From Euperipatoides rowelli (lineage: Eukaryota; Onychophora; Udeonychophora; Euonychophora; Peripatopsidae), in the NCBI GenBank assembly GCA_003024985.2, contig PXIH01S0001038.1: 47,576 bases of DNA. One strand, written 5' to 3'. Made by a program: the position numbers and the translations under genes. Below the pieces are notes generated by a model. That model saw nothing but the letters and a program-made list of their open reading frames with translations. It was not told the origin of the DNA and searched no databases. Within the stretch, counting starts at the first letter, position 1, and each line of letters opens with the position of its first letter. Below are positions 35,560 through 45,027 of the stretch, in pieces.

Positions 35560-36627
35560 TTACCTAATCTTCAATGTACTTAAAGCTACTACTGCTAGTA
35601 TTAACCCTAAGATCCAAAACCTAACAACAACTTGAGTTTCTGACCAACCTTGTTCTTCAAAATGATGATGTATTGGAGCCATTTTAAAAACTCTTTTTTT
35701 TGTTCTCTTATAAATAACAACTTGAATAATCACAGATAGAGTTTCAAGTACAAAAACTCCAGCAAGAACAATATACAATATTTCACTTTTTAAAATTAAT
35801 GCTATCATGCCTAATATTGCTCCAAGTGATAAACTACCCGTATCACCCATCATTACTTTTGAAGGGTATGCATTATACCATAAAAACCCTAAACTAGCCC
35901 CAAACAAAGCTCCAAGATAAACAACAAGCTCCTCACTTCCCTTAATATGTGGAATATTTAAATAAATTGCAAAATCCATTCTACTAGTAACATAAGCTAT
36001 TGCAATAAATGCTCCTGTAATCACAGCACTAAGTCCTATTGCAAGTCCATCTAGTCCATCTGTTAAGTTAAAAGCATTTGAAGATGCAATAATCACCAAC
36101 ATGCCAAACGGAATATACAAAACACCTAAATCTAGACTAACATTTTTCAAAAAAGGAAAATAAATCTTACTAATATCCATGTTACCATAAAATTTACTTA
36201 CAAAGTATAGTAAACACACTGATAAAAATGAAAAAATAATTTGTCCATATATTTTATATTTTGCATTTAAGCCGTTTGAATTTTTTTTCTTTATCTTTAA
36301 ATAATCATCCATAAACCCTAAGAAAGCAAAACTAATTGTTACAAACAGTATGATCAAAAGATAAATATTAAAAGGATTACTCCAAAAGAACAAAGAAATT
36401 AAAACACATAAAAAAATCAGAATACCACCCATAGTAGGAGTTCCTACTTTTTCAATCAAGTGTCTTTTAGGTCCATCTTCTCTTAAAGCTTGATCTAATT
36501 TGAATTTTTTCAACTGATTAATGGTATAAGGACCAGAAATCAATGCAAGTATAAATGCAAAAATCATAGCATATGACGTCCTAAAAGAAATATATTTTAA
36601 AAGTCTTAGTCCAAGAAAGTAAAACAT
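35560..36627 (-). CDS. mraY: MraY phospho-MurNAc-pentapeptide translocase
   Basis: Makes lipid I from UDP-MurNAc-pentapeptide and undecaprenyl phosphate at the inner membrane; 355 residues, about ten helices. Motifs are LREDGPKRHLIEKVGTPTMG (near 48-67), the aspartate-rich NAFNLTDGLDGLAIG, GDTGSLSLGA and APIHHHFEEQGW. A 44-bp gap separates it from murF and 22 bp from ftsW. It matches BB0303. All family catalytic elements are present. Confidence 0.97.
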   Translation of the reverse strand: MFYFLGLRLLKYISFRTSYAMIFAFILALISGPYTINQLKKFKLDQALREDGPKRHLIEKVGTPTMGGILIFLCVLISLFFWSNPFNIYLLIILFVTISFAFLGFMDDYLKIKKKNSNGLNAKYKIYGQIIFSFLSVCLLYFVSKFYGNMDISKIYFPFLKNVSLDLGVLYIPFGMLVIIASSNAFNLTDGLDGLAIGLSAVITGAFIAIAYVTSRMDFAIYLNIPHIKGSEELVVYLGALFGASLGFLWYNAYPSKVMMGDTGSLSLGAILGMIALILKSEILYIVLAGVFVLETLSVIIQVVIYKRTKKRVFKMAPIHHHFEEQGWSETQVVVRFWILGLILAVVALSTLKIR

Positions 36628-36671
36628 TAAAAACTCCTTCTAGCTAAGCAATATACATATTTCATTTTTTA

Positions 36672-38063
36672 TTAAATGTATTCAAAGATTCTCTCAAGCC
36701 TATTAGCCCTTGAACCTTTCATTACAATAAACATACCTATTTCTAGGTTTTTAATGAAAAATAAAATAAAACTTTCGAAATCTGGAAAACAATATAAATT
36801 CTCACTCAAAATATTTTCTGCTTGCACTACTTTTAAAAATTCTTTACCAAGTAAAAATATTTTATCAAACTTCATATTTTTAGATTCTTGTATTGCATTT
36901 CTATGTGTTGCATACGAATACTTGCCCAGCTCTTTGAAAGAACCCAAAATAATAACCTTTAATCCTTTTATTTGTAATTCTGCTATTGCATCTCTTAATA
37001 CTAAGAACGAACCCCAATTACCATTATAAGAATCATTCAATATTAAGTAATTTTTTAAACGCAAAAGTTCAGTTCTACCCTTAGGTATTTCTATTTGAAA
37101 AAGGCCAGTTTGAATTTGTTTTTCACTAACACCAAGTTCCAGACCTAAATTGATACAAGCAATAGAGTTAAATACATTATGCTTGCCAATTAATGGAAGT
37201 TTATATTTAAATCCTTTATATATAAATTCATAAAAAAAATCATAAGAACTAAAATGAAAAGATTCTATTTGTAATTCTTTAAACTCGAAATTTATTACTC
37301 TAGCCTTATGGTTATGCAGATAAACTTGTCTTCTTAAAAACTCATACAAACTATCTTGTTCATTTAAAACAGCTAATTTTATATTATTTGTGATAATTTG
37401 ACTCTTTTCATTTGCTACAACTTCTAAATTATCAAAAGCTTCCATATGAGCATAAGAAATATTTGTAATAATGATTATTTCAGGCTTTAATATATTTGAT
37501 AATATAGCCATTTCTCCAATATAATTAATACCAATCTCAAAAACAGCAATGTCCTCATCACCTTCTACTCGTAATATACTCAGAGGAAGTCCAATATCCG
37601 AATTTAAATTTTCCAATGTTTTATATGTTTTTGTTTTTTGAGATAGTATAGAAAATACTATTTCTTTTGTGATAGTCTTACCATTACTCCCTGTTATTGC
37701 TATTCTTGTAAACTTAGTTATTTGTATTATATAACTAGCTAAATCTTGTAGAAATTTTATTAAATTTACTACAAGTAAAAACATTAAATCATCATTCCTA
37801 TTCAAATATTCAATGCAATCCACTTCATGTTTAACATCTACTACAAAAACTTTCACACCAAGTTGAATTAAATATTGAACAAAACAAAATCCATCTACAT
37901 GATTACCTTTATAAGATAAATACAAACTCTCATTACTGTTCTCTTTACTCAACTCTCTACTATCTAGTGTATAAAATCTAAGCTTTTTTCCAATATTATT
38001 AACTTGACCTAAAAATTTTATACCTTCTACAGAATCTAATATATCCTTAACTCTTAGTTCCAT
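36672..38063 (-). CDS. murF: MurF UDP-MurNAc-tripeptide D-Ala-D-Ala ligase
   Basis: Cytoplasmic ATP-dependent ligase that adds the terminal dipeptide to the cell-wall precursor; 463 residues. The nucleotide loop GSNGKT is at 125-130 (with KTITKE following), then EIGINYIGEMAILSNILKPE with IITNISYAHMEAFDN, the central-domain NVFNSIACINLGLELG motif and the C-terminal LNDSYNGNWGS segment. In standard clusters murE, ftsI and murD are nearby; here none is. It lies 10 bp after the ftsL-like gene. It matches BB0304. Confidence 0.94.
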   Translation of the reverse strand: MELRVKDILDSVEGIKFLGQVNNIGKKLRFYTLDSRELSKENSNESLYLSYKGNHVDGFCFVQYLIQLGVKVFVVDVKHEVDCIEYLNRNDDLMFLLVVNLIKFLQDLASYIIQITKFTRIAITGSNGKTITKEIVFSILSQKTKTYKTLENLNSDIGLPLSILRVEGDEDIAVFEIGINYIGEMAILSNILKPEIIIITNISYAHMEAFDNLEVVANEKSQIITNNIKLAVLNEQDSLYEFLRRQVYLHNHKARVINFEFKELQIESFHFSSYDFFYEFIYKGFKYKLPLIGKHNVFNSIACINLGLELGVSEKQIQTGLFQIEIPKGRTELLRLKNYLILNDSYNGNWGSFLVLRDAIAELQIKGLKVIILGSFKELGKYSYATHRNAIQESKNMKFDKIFLLGKEFLKVVQAENILSENLYCFPDFESFILFFIKNLEIGMFIVMKGSRANRLERIFEYI

Positions 38064-38073
38064 GTTTTAACTG

Positions 38074-38367
38074 CTATCCATCTTTTTCATACTCTATTAC
38101 ATTTATGTCTTTAGGATCCTTTTTTTCTAAATCTAAGTACTTTTCCACCAAATCTTTTATACGATTCTTACTTGAAAGCTCATATATTACAGTCAGTAGT
38201 CTTAAATTTTCATCTATAATGTCTTCTTGTTCTTTATAAAGCTTATTAATTTCTTTAAATTTAATCATATATTGAAAATTTTGATATATGTTAAAGCAAA
38301 TAATAATCGTTAAAATAATAGTCAACAAATAACAAAAAAACATATTAATTTGAGTGTTTTTACTCAA
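38074..38367 (-). CDS. FtsL-like small division protein
   Basis: A 97-residue protein with a short cytoplasmic start, one membrane helix (about 9-28) and a periplasmic coiled coil (KEINKLYKEQEDIIDENLRL). This topology and the place directly after rsmH are those of FtsL, which joins FtsQ and FtsB. Sequence identity in this family is too low for proof. It overlaps the rsmH end by 4 bp (ATGA). It matches BB0305. Confidence 0.7.
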   Translation of the reverse strand: MSKNTQINMFFCYLLTIILTIIICFNIYQNFQYMIKFKEINKLYKEQEDIIDENLRLLTVIYELSSKNRIKDLVEKYLDLEKKDPKDINVIEYEKDG

Positions 38368-39260
38368 ATTAATTTCCTTACAACTCTAAGCTTGGCACTT
38401 CTAGCAGCCTTATTGTTCCTTATCTCGACTTGGCTAGCTACTATTGGCTTTTTTGTTAGAGTTAAAAACTGTTCTTTATTTAAGCTCTTAAAAAAATGCT
38501 TCACAATACGATCTTCAAGAGAGTGAAAAGTTATTAAAGCTAACATACCGCCCTGTTTTAAATGTTCTATCCATAATAAAAGACCTCGTCTTAATCTCTC
38601 ATGTTCATCATTGACATATATCCTTAAAGCTTGAAAAGTCTTCGTAGCAGGATGTATTTTGCCTTTTTTGTTTGGATAAACCTTATAAATTAAAGTAGCT
38701 AATTCTAAACTTGTCTTGATCGGTTTTTTTTTTCTATATTCCACAATAGCTTTTGCTATTAATCTAGAATATCTCTCTTCTCCAAAAATATAAAGAATAT
38801 TCTCTATTTGCTCTTTACTAAAAGTATTAATAATTTCATAAGCAGTCAACGTTGTTGAACGTGTATTAATTCTCATATCCAGTTTTTCATCATTTAAAAA
38901 CGAAAAACCACGTTTACTCTCTTTGTAATGAAACATTGAAATACCCAAATCAACTAATATAAAATTATAAGTCACATCTAAAGAACAAGCTTTAAAGAAC
39001 TCATCAAACCATTCATTACAGTAAGTTACCCTATTTTGAAAGCTTTCAAGCCTTTTCTTAGCTTTTTCTTGAATCTCAATATCAGCATCTATACCTAACA
39101 CACTAATGTCAGGATACTTATCTAGAACTTCCTTTGCATGGCCACCTTCCCCTAAGGTACAATCTACAAAAATAAAGTTATTTTCCATGACAACTTCATC
39201 AACAAGGCTAACAATTTCCTTAGCAAGGACAGCTACATGCTTTATTTCATTCGACAACAT
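38364..39260 (-). CDS. rsmH: RsmH 16S rRNA (C1402) methyltransferase
   Basis: SAM-dependent enzyme (MraW) that N4-methylates C1402 of 16S rRNA; 298 residues from the ATG at 39260. It has the SAM loop TLGEGGHAKEVL (35-46), FILVDLGISMFHYKESKRGF, KLDMRINT and the C-terminal FHSLEDRIVKHFFKSL plus KAARSAKLRVVRK. An upstream ATG at 39305 would add 15 residues not expected in the family and would run 59 bp into the preceding gene, so the later ATG is preferred. It matches BB0306 and heads the division cluster. Confidence 0.94.
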   Translation of the reverse strand: MLSNEIKHVAVLAKEIVSLVDEVVMENNFIFVDCTLGEGGHAKEVLDKYPDISVLGIDADIEIQEKAKKRLESFQNRVTYCNEWFDEFFKACSLDVTYNFILVDLGISMFHYKESKRGFSFLNDEKLDMRINTRSTTLTAYEIINTFSKEQIENILYIFGEERYSRLIAKAIVEYRKKKPIKTSLELATLIYKVYPNKKGKIHPATKTFQALRIYVNDEHERLRRGLLLWIEHLKQGGMLALITFHSLEDRIVKHFFKSLNKEQFLTLTKKPIVASQVEIRNNKAARSAKLRVVRKLI

Positions 39261-40092
39261 GAATTTTATAATTACTCTCAATACTTTTTGAATATACATC
39301 ACCATACTTAACTCTTATTACATTCAGCCCTTTATTCAGAATTAAATTAGCCATTTCTAGATTATTATTTCGTCTATTTATATGAAAATCATTAGTTCCT
39401 TCAGTACTTTTTTTTGCTACCTTATATTCATTATTACTCAAGACTATAGTTTGAAATTCTTCCCTTAAAATACAGAAGTCATTTATAAAAACTTCTAAAT
39501 AATAAATCCCTTTCAATTCGCTGTTTAGATTTTCTTTAGTAAGAAAATCGAAGAATAAACTGTAATTAGCTATTGACAAATTATTTAGCCCTATGTTAGA
39601 CAAATCAATTATTGCTTCATTAATATTTTGCACATAGACTTTGTGTAATACTAGCTTATAAGTTGAATATAAGTTTTCTAGGTTTTTAAAAACAAATAAT
39701 GGATTTAGAAGTTTATTAGTTTCAGGGTCAAATATAACTAGATTTAATTTCTCATTAAAAGATCTTAATATAATTTTATCCTCTTGATATTCAAAATCAC
39801 CAAATATTTCCAGATTTAATTTCAAGTCCTTATCATACAAGATTAAGATATTATTATTTAAAATACTTCTCTCTCCTAGAGCTTGTTTGTTTTTAAAGTA
39901 TAATACTTCATAATTATCAGAAAAATTAGAAATAACTTTATCTAAGGATCTAATAACTATTCCTAAATTTAATTTATCACTCTCAAATTTACCAAAATCC
40001 GAAATAAGTTCAAACCTAGCATTTCCTTCAAATCTTAAAAAACCACATAAATGTGTTAAAGTCAAAAAAAATAATATAAGTATTTTACTCAT
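39247..40092 (-). CDS. Uncharacterised exported protein
   Basis: A 281-residue protein with an N-terminal hydrophobic signal (ILILFFLTLTHLCGF). Cys16 is preceded by Leu, which does not fit a lipobox, so simple export is more likely than lipidation. The rest is rich in short beta strands and contains no motif I recognise. It overlaps the next gene upstream by 4 bp and rsmH by 14 bp, so it is tightly coupled with the division cluster. It matches BB0307. A periplasmic role in envelope growth is only a guess from location. Confidence 0.7.
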   Translation of the reverse strand: MSKILILFFLTLTHLCGFLRFEGNARFELISDFGKFESDKLNLGIVIRSLDKVISNFSDNYEVLYFKNKQALGERSILNNNILILYDKDLKLNLEIFGDFEYQEDKIILRSFNEKLNLVIFDPETNKLLNPLFVFKNLENLYSTYKLVLHKVYVQNINEAIIDLSNIGLNNLSIANYSLFFDFLTKENLNSELKGIYYLEVFINDFCILREEFQTIVLSNNEYKVAKKSTEGTNDFHINRRNNNLEMANLILNKGLNVIRVKYGDVYSKSIESNYKIHVVE

Positions 40093-41165
40093 AAATTATT
40101 ACCCAAATATTTGAGTTCATCATCTGCTGTAAAGTACAAAAGACCAGAGTCTAAAAGAGCATAAGAACTTACACTATCTCTTACATAAATATCACCAATT
40201 ACTTGGACTTTATTTTTCGTATATGATTTTAAATTCAATATTTTCTCATGTTCTGTGTAAAAATAAGCTTTATAAATATCAAGATTGATATCATAAAAAA
40301 TATCTAAGAGAAGAGAATTTTTTTCTATTTTATTAGAAATTCCATTATCTATATTACAAATGATGATATCATCTTTAGTTGTAAGAAATAAATTATTATT
40401 AGAATCAATTTTGAAAAACGCTTCATACTTCAAACAAAGTATATCATTAATAACTAACACTTCTTTATGGTCTTTTTCCAAACTAATTACTTTTAAAACT
40501 GCCTGTTCTTTGCCATAATATATCCCCAAATACTTATTGTTAGGACTTAGTTTAAGACCATAAATCATGTAACCTAACTCATTGGCATTATGCTGATAAA
40601 CTAAATTACCGTATCTGTAAAGTTGCACTTGACCATCTGAAAATCCTAGAGCTAATAGCCCATTATTATAATCTATACTTAAAATAGATGGTAAAAATTT
40701 CAATTCATTTTTTATTTTTCCACCCATTCCGTATGTTATTAAATTCTTATAAAGCTTGCCACTAGTAAAAATAACATTGTCAAACAAAAATATTTTATTA
40801 GTTGTTTTCAAAGTAAATAAACTTGTAAGATTTTTATTAGAGTAAACTGTATAGGAATTATTCAAAGAAGAAATTATATAATAATTCTTAGATGTAGCTA
40901 ATACGTCAGTATTCTCAACAAAATAGCTAAATCCAACAGAATTTAAATATATAATTTTATTACCTAAAAAGATTCTATTGTAAGTTCTAGATCCAGGTAT
41001 TCTTGAACTTGTCTTATTAAAGCTTTTATATATACAATAACTAAATCTTGACAAGCTTGGTTGAAAAATAAAGTTACAAACTACTAATAAAATCATAAAA
41101 AATATGATTTGCAGTAAAAATCTTAACTTAACAAAGCCTTTAAAATGTTGCTCTACAAAATACAA
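40089..41165 (-). CDS. Membrane-anchored beta-propeller-like protein
   Basis: A 358-residue protein with a single membrane helix (about 15-38) followed by a region of repeated short strands (IDYNNGLLALGFSDGQVQLY; GLKLSPNNKYLGIYYGK), the look of WD40/YVTN-type beta-propeller blades facing the periplasm. No enzymatic motif is visible. It overlaps its downstream neighbour by 4 bp and follows the helical gene by 17 bp. It matches BB0308. Such domains often serve as binding platforms. Confidence 0.65.
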   Translation of the reverse strand: MYFVEQHFKGFVKLRFLLQIIFFMILLVVCNFIFQPSLSRFSYCIYKSFNKTSSRIPGSRTYNRIFLGNKIIYLNSVGFSYFVENTDVLATSKNYYIISSLNNSYTVYSNKNLTSLFTLKTTNKIFLFDNVIFTSGKLYKNLITYGMGGKIKNELKFLPSILSIDYNNGLLALGFSDGQVQLYRYGNLVYQHNANELGYMIYGLKLSPNNKYLGIYYGKEQAVLKVISLEKDHKEVLVINDILCLKYEAFFKIDSNNNLFLTTKDDIIICNIDNGISNKIEKNSLLLDIFYDINLDIYKAYFYTEHEKILNLKSYTKNKVQVIGDIYVRDSVSSYALLDSGLLYFTADDELKYLGNNL

Positions 41166-41182
41166 AACCTAAAATATCCTTT

Positions 41183-41935
41183 TTACTTCTTGCTTTGATC
41201 CGATTGAAATTTAACCAGCCAAACATCATACATTTTTGTAAATTTTTCAATTGATCCTTTTTTAGAAACTATAGTAGAAAGCATTTTTGCAGCCTCTAAA
41301 AAATCTAGAGACTTCTTAGAATATTCTCCTATAGCATTAATCTCATATTTTGTTCTAAATATAATAGCTCCGTCTTCTAATAAAGATAAAACAATATCCA
41401 AATGCATAACTTGAGCCTTATAGTAAGGACTGTCCAACATTAAGTTTTGAGACAAATTCTTATAATCAATTATGTTCTTTGCAATAACTATAAATTTAAA
41501 ATACAACTCATCTAATGACAAAGTTAATTTATAATCACTTTTGCTAAGATATTTTGCAAAATCTATGATGTATCCTATCTTTTTAATTAATAAACACCTC
41601 TCAAAGGGATTTAAAGAAACTTGTAATGTCACTCCCATTAGTTCCCTTGGAGTCATAAAAACAACATCACTGACAAATATAGTGAGTTCAGTAAGTAGAT
41701 TACTTAACTCTCCTTTTAGATCATTTAACAATTTCAGACTAGGCTTATCATAATAAAAATTCATTGCTAAATAATAACTTAAAACATTGAGACTAAGATC
41801 TATTAAATCATTTGAAAAAGTATAACTTTTAAGATCATTTTCTGCTTTAATTTTCTTAATGTTATCCAAACTATCAACAACTAGTTTTTCTAAGCATAAT
41901 ATATATTTATAATTTTCCTCATTTACTAATCCCAT
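41183..41935 (-). CDS. Uncharacterised helical protein
   Basis: A 250-residue soluble protein, almost entirely predicted helical, with no signal peptide, membrane segment or known motif. It is Leu/Lys/Asp-rich (KLLNDLKGELSNLLTELTIF; YLSKSDYKLTLSLDELYFKF). It lies between recN (13 bp) and the propeller-like gene (17 bp), so it is likely co-transcribed with both. It matches BB0309. I do not recognise the family. Confidence 0.7.
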   Translation of the reverse strand: MGLVNEENYKYILCLEKLVVDSLDNIKKIKAENDLKSYTFSNDLIDLSLNVLSYYLAMNFYYDKPSLKLLNDLKGELSNLLTELTIFVSDVVFMTPRELMGVTLQVSLNPFERCLLIKKIGYIIDFAKYLSKSDYKLTLSLDELYFKFIVIAKNIIDYKNLSQNLMLDSPYYKAQVMHLDIVLSLLEDGAIIFRTKYEINAIGEYSKKSLDFLEAAKMLSTIVSKKGSIEKFTKMYDVWLVKFQSDQSKK

Positions 41936-41948
41936 AACTAATCCTAAA

Positions 41949-43607
41949 TCAATTTTTTAAAAGTTGCCTAGCATGATTAAGACCAATGTCTGTTTGTTCT
42001 CCACTAAGCATCCTTGCAATTTCAAAAACCTTTTCTTCCTTTTCTATTGACAAAATATATGTTAAAGTTTTATTTTGATAATTTGCCTTCTTTACCAATA
42101 TATGAAAATCTGCTAAAACAGCAACTTTTGCAAGATGAGTTATGACAAATATCTGGAGCTTTTGTGACAAATCTTTCAAATACTTACCTAAGCTAATACC
42201 AGCCTCTCCTCCTATACCTGAATCTATCTCATCAAAGATAATTAATCTATTATCACTAAAATTTTGCACTGTTTTTATTGCCAACATAATTCTAGAAAGT
42301 TCGCCTCCTGAAGCAATTTTATGAATCAATTCTTTTTTTGCTCCAAGATTACTAGAAAGTAAAAATTCAACTTCATCAATACCATTACTGTTAAGTTTAA
42401 TTTCTTTAAATTTAACATAAAACTCCGCATTACTCATGTTAAGCTGCTTAAGAATCTCTGATATTCTTTGCGAAAAATTTTTAGCTTTTAATTTTCTTAT
42501 ACTAGATAAATTATAAGCTATTTCTTTTAATCTTTTTAATTTTTCATCTAAATTTTGTTTTTTTTTCTTCTGTTCAGCTGAAAAATTATGAGAAGAATCA
42601 ATGTATTTTGAATATTTATCTTTTAAAAAAATTAGATCTTTAATGTTCAAGGAATACTTTTTTTTCAACCTTGAAAGTTCATATAATCTTTTCTCAAGTT
42701 CATCCACTTTTGCTTCATCATAATTTATGTCCTGCAAAAATTGTTTATAAGTAATACCAATATCTTCAAGTTCATAGAAAGAATTTTCAATTCTTTCATT
42801 AAGTTTAACGTACTTATCACTCATATCTGACAAATATTTAGCACCATTCATTGCCTTTTTTATAATATTCAAAGCAGAACTCTTATCATCAAATGTCAAC
42901 GCATTTTTTATACCAATTAGAGAATTACTAATAAGTTCATGACTTTTAAACTCATTAAGCCTAGCTTCTAATCCTTCCTCTTCCCCTAATTGTGGATTAA
43001 CTATCTTTATTTCCTTACAAACTCTTTTGTATTCCTCTAAGTTTTCGTTCATTGTTTTAAGTTTTTGTACAAAATGCTCATACTCTCTTTTAGATTCTAT
43101 ATAGTCCTCATAAAGAACCTTATACTCCTCTAACTTAGAATTAATTAATGCATAATTATCTATTATATTAAGATTATTAACAGAATCTTTAAAAATCAAA
43201 TACTGTTGATTTTGAGAATGTATTTCCATTAACATATTAGAGATTGGCTTTAAAATACCACTAGAAACAGGTTCATTATTGATGTAATGACTACTTACAA
43301 AAGAGTTTTCACCTCTTTTAGCAATTACTCTTTTTATGATAATAAAATCGTCTACAAATATACCTTTCCCTTGACAATAAGATTTAACAGATAAATTAAT
43401 TCCAAATCTACCCAGTAAGATACACTCCTGTTCTCCATTCATTATCACATCAGTTTTCACTTTGCCACCAAACAAATAATATATGGATGATAAGAGCAAA
43501 CTTTTTCCACTACCGCTTTCACCTGTAATTGTAATAAGACCGTTGCCAAATTTAATTGTTGATTCTTTAATCAAAATAAAATTTTTTATGAAAAGTTCAC
43601 TCAACAT
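41949..43607 (-). CDS. recN: RecN SMC-like DNA repair ATPase
   Basis: Double-strand break repair protein of SMC type; 552 residues from the ATG at 43607. The N-terminus LSELFIKNFILIKESTIKFG leads to Walker A GESGSGKS, a long coiled coil (about 150-360), and the C-terminal ABC signature region IASGGELSRIMLAIK with IIFDEIDSGIGGEAG and FVITHLAKVAVLAD. A TTG at 43622 could extend it by five residues; the family normally starts like MLLEL-IKNF, so the ATG is chosen. It matches BB0310. Confidence 0.93.
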   Translation of the reverse strand: MLSELFIKNFILIKESTIKFGNGLITITGESGSGKSLLLSSIYYLFGGKVKTDVIMNGEQECILLGRFGINLSVKSYCQGKGIFVDDFIIIKRVIAKRGENSFVSSHYINNEPVSSGILKPISNMLMEIHSQNQQYLIFKDSVNNLNIIDNYALINSKLEEYKVLYEDYIESKREYEHFVQKLKTMNENLEEYKRVCKEIKIVNPQLGEEEGLEARLNEFKSHELISNSLIGIKNALTFDDKSSALNIIKKAMNGAKYLSDMSDKYVKLNERIENSFYELEDIGITYKQFLQDINYDEAKVDELEKRLYELSRLKKKYSLNIKDLIFLKDKYSKYIDSSHNFSAEQKKKKQNLDEKLKRLKEIAYNLSSIRKLKAKNFSQRISEILKQLNMSNAEFYVKFKEIKLNSNGIDEVEFLLSSNLGAKKELIHKIASGGELSRIMLAIKTVQNFSDNRLIIFDEIDSGIGGEAGISLGKYLKDLSQKLQIFVITHLAKVAVLADFHILVKKANYQNKTLTYILSIEKEEKVFEIARMLSGEQTDIGLNHARQLLKN

Positions 43608-43635
43608 CAATATAAATTCCAAAAATAATCATTGC

Positions 43636-44472
43636 CTAGAATAATTTATTTTTTAACTTTGTAATAAACGTATCTTTAACAAAAGAAGCAAAATCTAAAT
43701 TTATCTTTGAAAGCCTTAATTCAACCCTAAGGTCAAGTCCTAATTCAACCCAAAACTTACCATCAATAAAAATTGCCACATTACTAAGATTATGTTTTAA
43801 ATCTAAATCAAAGGTTACTTTTGTAGTACTTGAAAAAATAAAAGATCTATTAGAAAGAGCATGTGGATATATTGGAGTTGCTAAAAAAGCAGTAATAGTA
43901 GGTTCCATGACAGGCCCACCAACCGAAAAAGAATGACCTGTGGATCCAAATGCCGTTGAGAATATCATTCCCTCACCTCTATAATACAAAAAATCCTGAG
44001 AATTTACTCTAAGATTGAAGTATATTATTTTATTTATATGAACTGATCTAAACACAATGTCATTTAAAGCTTTCTTTTGAAAGACCTGTTTATTATGCTT
44101 AAAAATATTTGCTTCTAAGAGCAATCTTTTATTAATTTTTAAAGTACCTTCAAAAAATTTAGCTAGTACTTTTTTAAAATCTTCAGGCATTATTTCCGTT
44201 AAAAATCCAAGTTTGCCCATGTTAATAGCAATAATTGGAACATTAATTCTCTGATCCAAAAGCAAATGAACTGCCTTAAGAACCATACCATCTCCACCTA
44301 TGCTTATAACAAACAAAAGCTTACAGTCATTCTTAAAAATAAAATTATCTTCTAAGTAGACCAACAAAGTTTCAACAGAATATTGTTCATTTAAATATTT
44401 CGAGATCTCTAATCCTAAACTTAATGCTTCCTTTTTTGAATTATTTATACACAAAATTACTTTAGATTTCAT
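43636..44472 (-). CDS. nadK: NAD kinase
   Basis: Phosphorylates NAD to NADP; 278 residues. The diagnostic GGDG loop is at 59-62 (VISIGGDGMVLKAVHLL), followed by IAINMGKLGFLTE and the second domain with YYRGEGMIFSTAFGSTGHSF and GGPVMEPTITAFLATPI. All substrate-binding elements are kept. It overlaps the end of cheW by 11 bp. It matches BB0311. The link with a chemotaxis gene appears to be positional only. Confidence 0.95.
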   Translation of the reverse strand: MKSKVILCINNSKKEALSLGLEISKYLNEQYSVETLLVYLEDNFIFKNDCKLLFVISIGGDGMVLKAVHLLLDQRINVPIIAINMGKLGFLTEIMPEDFKKVLAKFFEGTLKINKRLLLEANIFKHNKQVFQKKALNDIVFRSVHINKIIYFNLRVNSQDFLYYRGEGMIFSTAFGSTGHSFSVGGPVMEPTITAFLATPIYPHALSNRSFIFSSTTKVTFDLDLKHNLSNVAIFIDGKFWVELGLDLRVELRLSKINLDFASFVKDTFITKLKNKLF

Positions 44473-44989
44473 TCTCTACCTTATAAGGAACAAGTTTAAA
44501 TTCTTCTGTTGCAAACATTTTCTCTGTATCTATTAGAACTAAGTATTCACCATCAAGATCCTTATTATCAGGTTCAATTTTAATAACCCCAGACATATAT
44601 TCTCTATCTAAGGTTTTCATTATAGAAGGAGGTAGTTGAATTTTTGATTTCTCAAAATTTATTACTTTTAATACCTTGTCTACAAAAATACCTAGAAGTT
44701 TCTCTTTTACACTTATTATTAAATAACCATTTAACAATTTTTCTTCCTCAGTCATAGATATCGTAGGTATATTAAATCTAATATTTAAATTTATTAAGGG
44801 AATAACCTTTCCTCGCAAATTATAAATTCCAACAATATAATCAGGAACATTTGGTATTGAATATATACTTTCTTGGGAAATTTGAACAATTTCCTTAATA
44901 TGTTCTATTATTACTCCGTAGGTTTCTTTGCCTATCTTGAAAGTTGCTATTTGAATATATAATTTTTTCTCTCTATTCTTGTCAATCAT
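44462..44989 (-). CDS. cheW: CheW chemotaxis coupling protein
   Basis: Adaptor linking chemoreceptors to the CheA kinase; 175 residues, single CheW-like SH3-pair domain. It has FKIGKETYGVIIEHIKEIVQ, the conserved IPNVPDYIVGIYNLRGKVIP stretch and the second barrel with ISVKEKLLGIFVDKVLKVIN. Borrelia has three cheW genes; the one beside nadK is BB0312 (often cheW1). It lies 38 bp after rlmE and overlaps nadK by 11 bp. Confidence 0.95.
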   Translation of the reverse strand: MIDKNREKKLYIQIATFKIGKETYGVIIEHIKEIVQISQESIYSIPNVPDYIVGIYNLRGKVIPLINLNIRFNIPTISMTEEEKLLNGYLIISVKEKLLGIFVDKVLKVINFEKSKIQLPPSIMKTLDREYMSGVIKIEPDNKDLDGEYLVLIDTEKMFATEEFKLVPYKVENEI

Positions 44990-45027
44990 AAAATATTATC
45001 CTACAAAGTATTTTATCTCTAAAAAAG

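Noticed and set aside
39261-39305. Longer RsmH start at the ATG at 39305
   Set aside because: It would add 15 residues before the usual family start and deepen the overlap with the preceding gene to 59 bp. The ATG at 39260 gives the normal length.
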